From: Oscillospiraceae bacterium
Lineage (GTDB): Bacteria > Bacillota > Clostridia > Oscillospirales > Ruminococcaceae
NCBI GenBank assembly: GCA_900757485.1
Contig: CAAEOA010000055.1
Span: 1 to 16,466, forward strand
Direction of reading: 5' to 3'
DNA length: 16,466 nt
Shown: positions 15,074 through 16,466 of the stretch, in pieces
How positions within the stretch are numbered: the first letter of the stretch is position 1
Layout: each line of letters opens with the position of its first letter
Position numbers and translations under genes: made by a program
The notes under the pieces: generated by a model
Seen by the model: the letters and a program-made list of their open reading frames with translations, nothing else
Database searches by the model: none
Told to the model about the DNA's origin: nothing

Positions 15074-16466
15074 TCATTCCGCAAATTCCTGTTGCTTACG
15101 TTTCAGCTCATCATTGACGCTGATGATCTGCTCCTGTAAAGCTTCACGATAATTATCCCCGCTAAAAATCACGTTTCGGAAAGCGTTATCAATACCACGG
15201 GCGGTGTAATAACCACCCAATACCTCCGGGATTTCTCTAATCCACTTCATTTGTTCTTGTAAGGCACGTATTTGTTTCTCGTTCCAAGGCAAACGAGCAA
15301 GCGCCTCTATATTGGCTGGTGTCGCACGAGAAGCAGCACCCATCAGTAATTCAGTTTCCATTGCGAATGCATATTGTGCATCTGCTCCAACCCACCATTT
15401 CAGAAATTCCCAAGCAGGGCTGACATTGGCTCCCTTGACCATGACTGCCGCCGTGCCTGACGCAGCCTCTGTTCGATCAATCGTACCATTTTCCTTCAAT
15501 GTACCCGGGATCTGCGTGAAATCCCACAGTCCCGTGATTTCCGGAGCCGTGGATGCCAACTGGTTATACATGGAATACGCCGTTATACCGACTGGCATTT
15601 CACCTGTACGAAAACGGTTATAAAAATCGTACGACAAGTCCAATGCATACTGAGAATACAACTCGGTCCATTCTTTGAACGCAGACAGTGCTTCTACACT
15701 ATCAAGTGCCAGTGCCGTTTGCTCAGCATTGTACACACTGCCGCCTCGCTGCATTAGCAATGACGGGAAAATATCCTTGGCACCCAAACCGTTTTCAATG
15801 GTACCGGTAGAACTCATAGTTGTATACGGCAAACCAAAAGTCATATTATTACGTTGTAGCACTGCCAGCATATTATATACATCTGTCCAGGTTTGCGGCA
15901 CCTCTAATCCCAGTTCCGTCAACACATCACTACGGTAAAAGAGCATATAAAAACTCATAGACACGGGAAGACCGTAACACTTACCTCGATAAGTATAGGG
16001 CAGGGTTGCATCCGTTGGAAACCAAGTGAGCATTTCATTGAAACCTTCCATTGAGGACAAATCCAATAAAACTCCACGGGAAGCCATATTCACTGGCGTC
16101 CCTCGCCCCACGGACATAACAATATCCGGCGCTTTTCCTGCCAAATACGCAGTAGACAGTGAAATTTGCACCAATTCCATTTTGACCTTAATATTCTTTT
16201 TTGCAGAAAAATCATTGTCAATAATTTGTTTGAGCAACTCTGCCTGCTCACGTCCGCCAGAAAACCACACGGTAATCTCTTGATCTGTAGCACCAGCCTC
16301 ATCAGTCAACGTAACATAGTCATTGAAGAAGGTGGCAAAGAAAGCCTGGATATGATATGCCATAGAAGCAAAAAAACTTGCCTCTGTATCGGGAGTTTCA
16401 ACACCATAACCAGAAACCATGAAATAGTCCACACTTAATGGCTGGGATTGTAACAGAACCATTAAA
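15074..16466 (-). CDS. Large ABC solute-binding protein, C-terminal part
   Basis: The 5' end is beyond the window: the frame stays open to the last base, the first in-window ATG (16462) has only four bases upstream, and no signal peptide is present. The first ~60 visible residues (VDYFMVSGYG...FFNDY) belong to a preceding domain. The binding-protein domain begins near EITVWFSGGREQAELLKQII (62-81), with AYLAGKAPDIVMSVGRG as the lobe-1 PD turn, a hinge near MLFYRSDVLTELGLEVPQTW, and helices near EFLKWWVG. An added N-terminal domain ahead of a family-1 fold fits the oversized (about 900-1,000 residue) solute-binding proteins seen in Clostridia sugar loci. It captures sugars for the permeases at 14120 and 13207. 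TGA stop, 21 bp before the MalF-type gene. Ligand unknown. Confidence 0.85.
   Translation of the reverse strand, partial: LMVLLQSQPLSVDYFMVSGYGVETPDTEASFFASMAYHIQAFFATFFNDYVTLTDEAGATDQEITVWFSGGREQAELLKQIIDNDFSAKKNIKVKMELVQISLSTAYLAGKAPDIVMSVGRGTPVNMASRGVLLDLSSMEGFNEMLTWFPTDATLPYTYRGKCYGLPVSMSFYMLFYRSDVLTELGLEVPQTWTDVYNMLAVLQRNNMTFGLPYTTMSSTGTIENGLGAKDIFPSLLMQRGGSVYNAEQTALALDSVEALSAFKEWTELYSQYALDLSYDFYNRFRTGEMPVGITAYSMYNQLASTAPEITGLWDFTQIPGTLKENGTIDRTEAASGTAAVMVKGANVSPAWEFLKWWVGADAQYAFAMETELLMGAASRATPANIEALARLPWNEKQIRALQEQMKWIREIPEVLGGYYTARGIDNAFRNVIFSGDNYREALQEQIISVNDELKRKQQEFAE

Overview
The window looks like one long accessory carbohydrate-use locus from a Gram-positive, low-to-mid GC Clostridia (Oscillospiraceae/Ruminococcaceae-like gut bacterium). 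The signs are lipobox lipoproteins, a cell-wall sorting-type C-terminus (SPDTG, hydrophobic segment, basic tail), purine-rich Shine-Dalgarno sites before most genes, and a DUF5696 plus NHL/TPR/Yip1 gene pair that I associate with Clostridia sugar-transport loci. Taxonomy is inferred from these features only. Every gene I can support is on the minus strand, so transcription runs from high to low coordinates.

Right side (16466 to 13207): the C-terminal part of a large extracytoplasmic solute-binding protein cut by the window edge, then two membrane permeases. This is a complete importer 1 apart from its ATPase. Middle (13175 to 8810): a membrane protein with an extracellular NHL-type propeller, TPR-like helices and a C-terminal Yip1-type membrane domain, followed by a DUF5696 lipoprotein that may be an unrecognised glycoside hydrolase. 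Left-centre (8813 to 3343): a second permease pair, a secreted protein with three copies of a putative carbohydrate-binding module and a surface anchor, and a second lipoprotein solute-binding protein. Left (3242 to 359): two tandem paralogous GH-A clan (GH5-like) lipoproteins; the second is interrupted by one in-frame TGA just before its catalytic nucleophile. At the far left edge a Gfo/Idh/MocA-type oxidoreductase begins behind its own promoter-like sequence.

Gaps between genes are short or absent (ATGA overlaps, 7 to 31 bp spacers). Exceptions are about 106 bp upstream of the anchored protein, which holds a sigma-A-like promoter, about 100 bp between the second binding protein and the GH gene, which holds a strong hairpin, and 263 bp at 96-358, which holds a promoter and a possible decayed coding remnant. 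Working model (inference): a surface-anchored three-module protein gathers a polysaccharide, GH5-like and DUF5696 lipoproteins cut it at the membrane, and two ABC importers sharing an ATPase encoded elsewhere take up two product classes. The NHL/TPR/Yip1 protein is a candidate sensor or scaffold. The substrate cannot be read from the sequence, and no transcriptional regulator, ATPase, mobile element, RNA gene or CRISPR array is seen.
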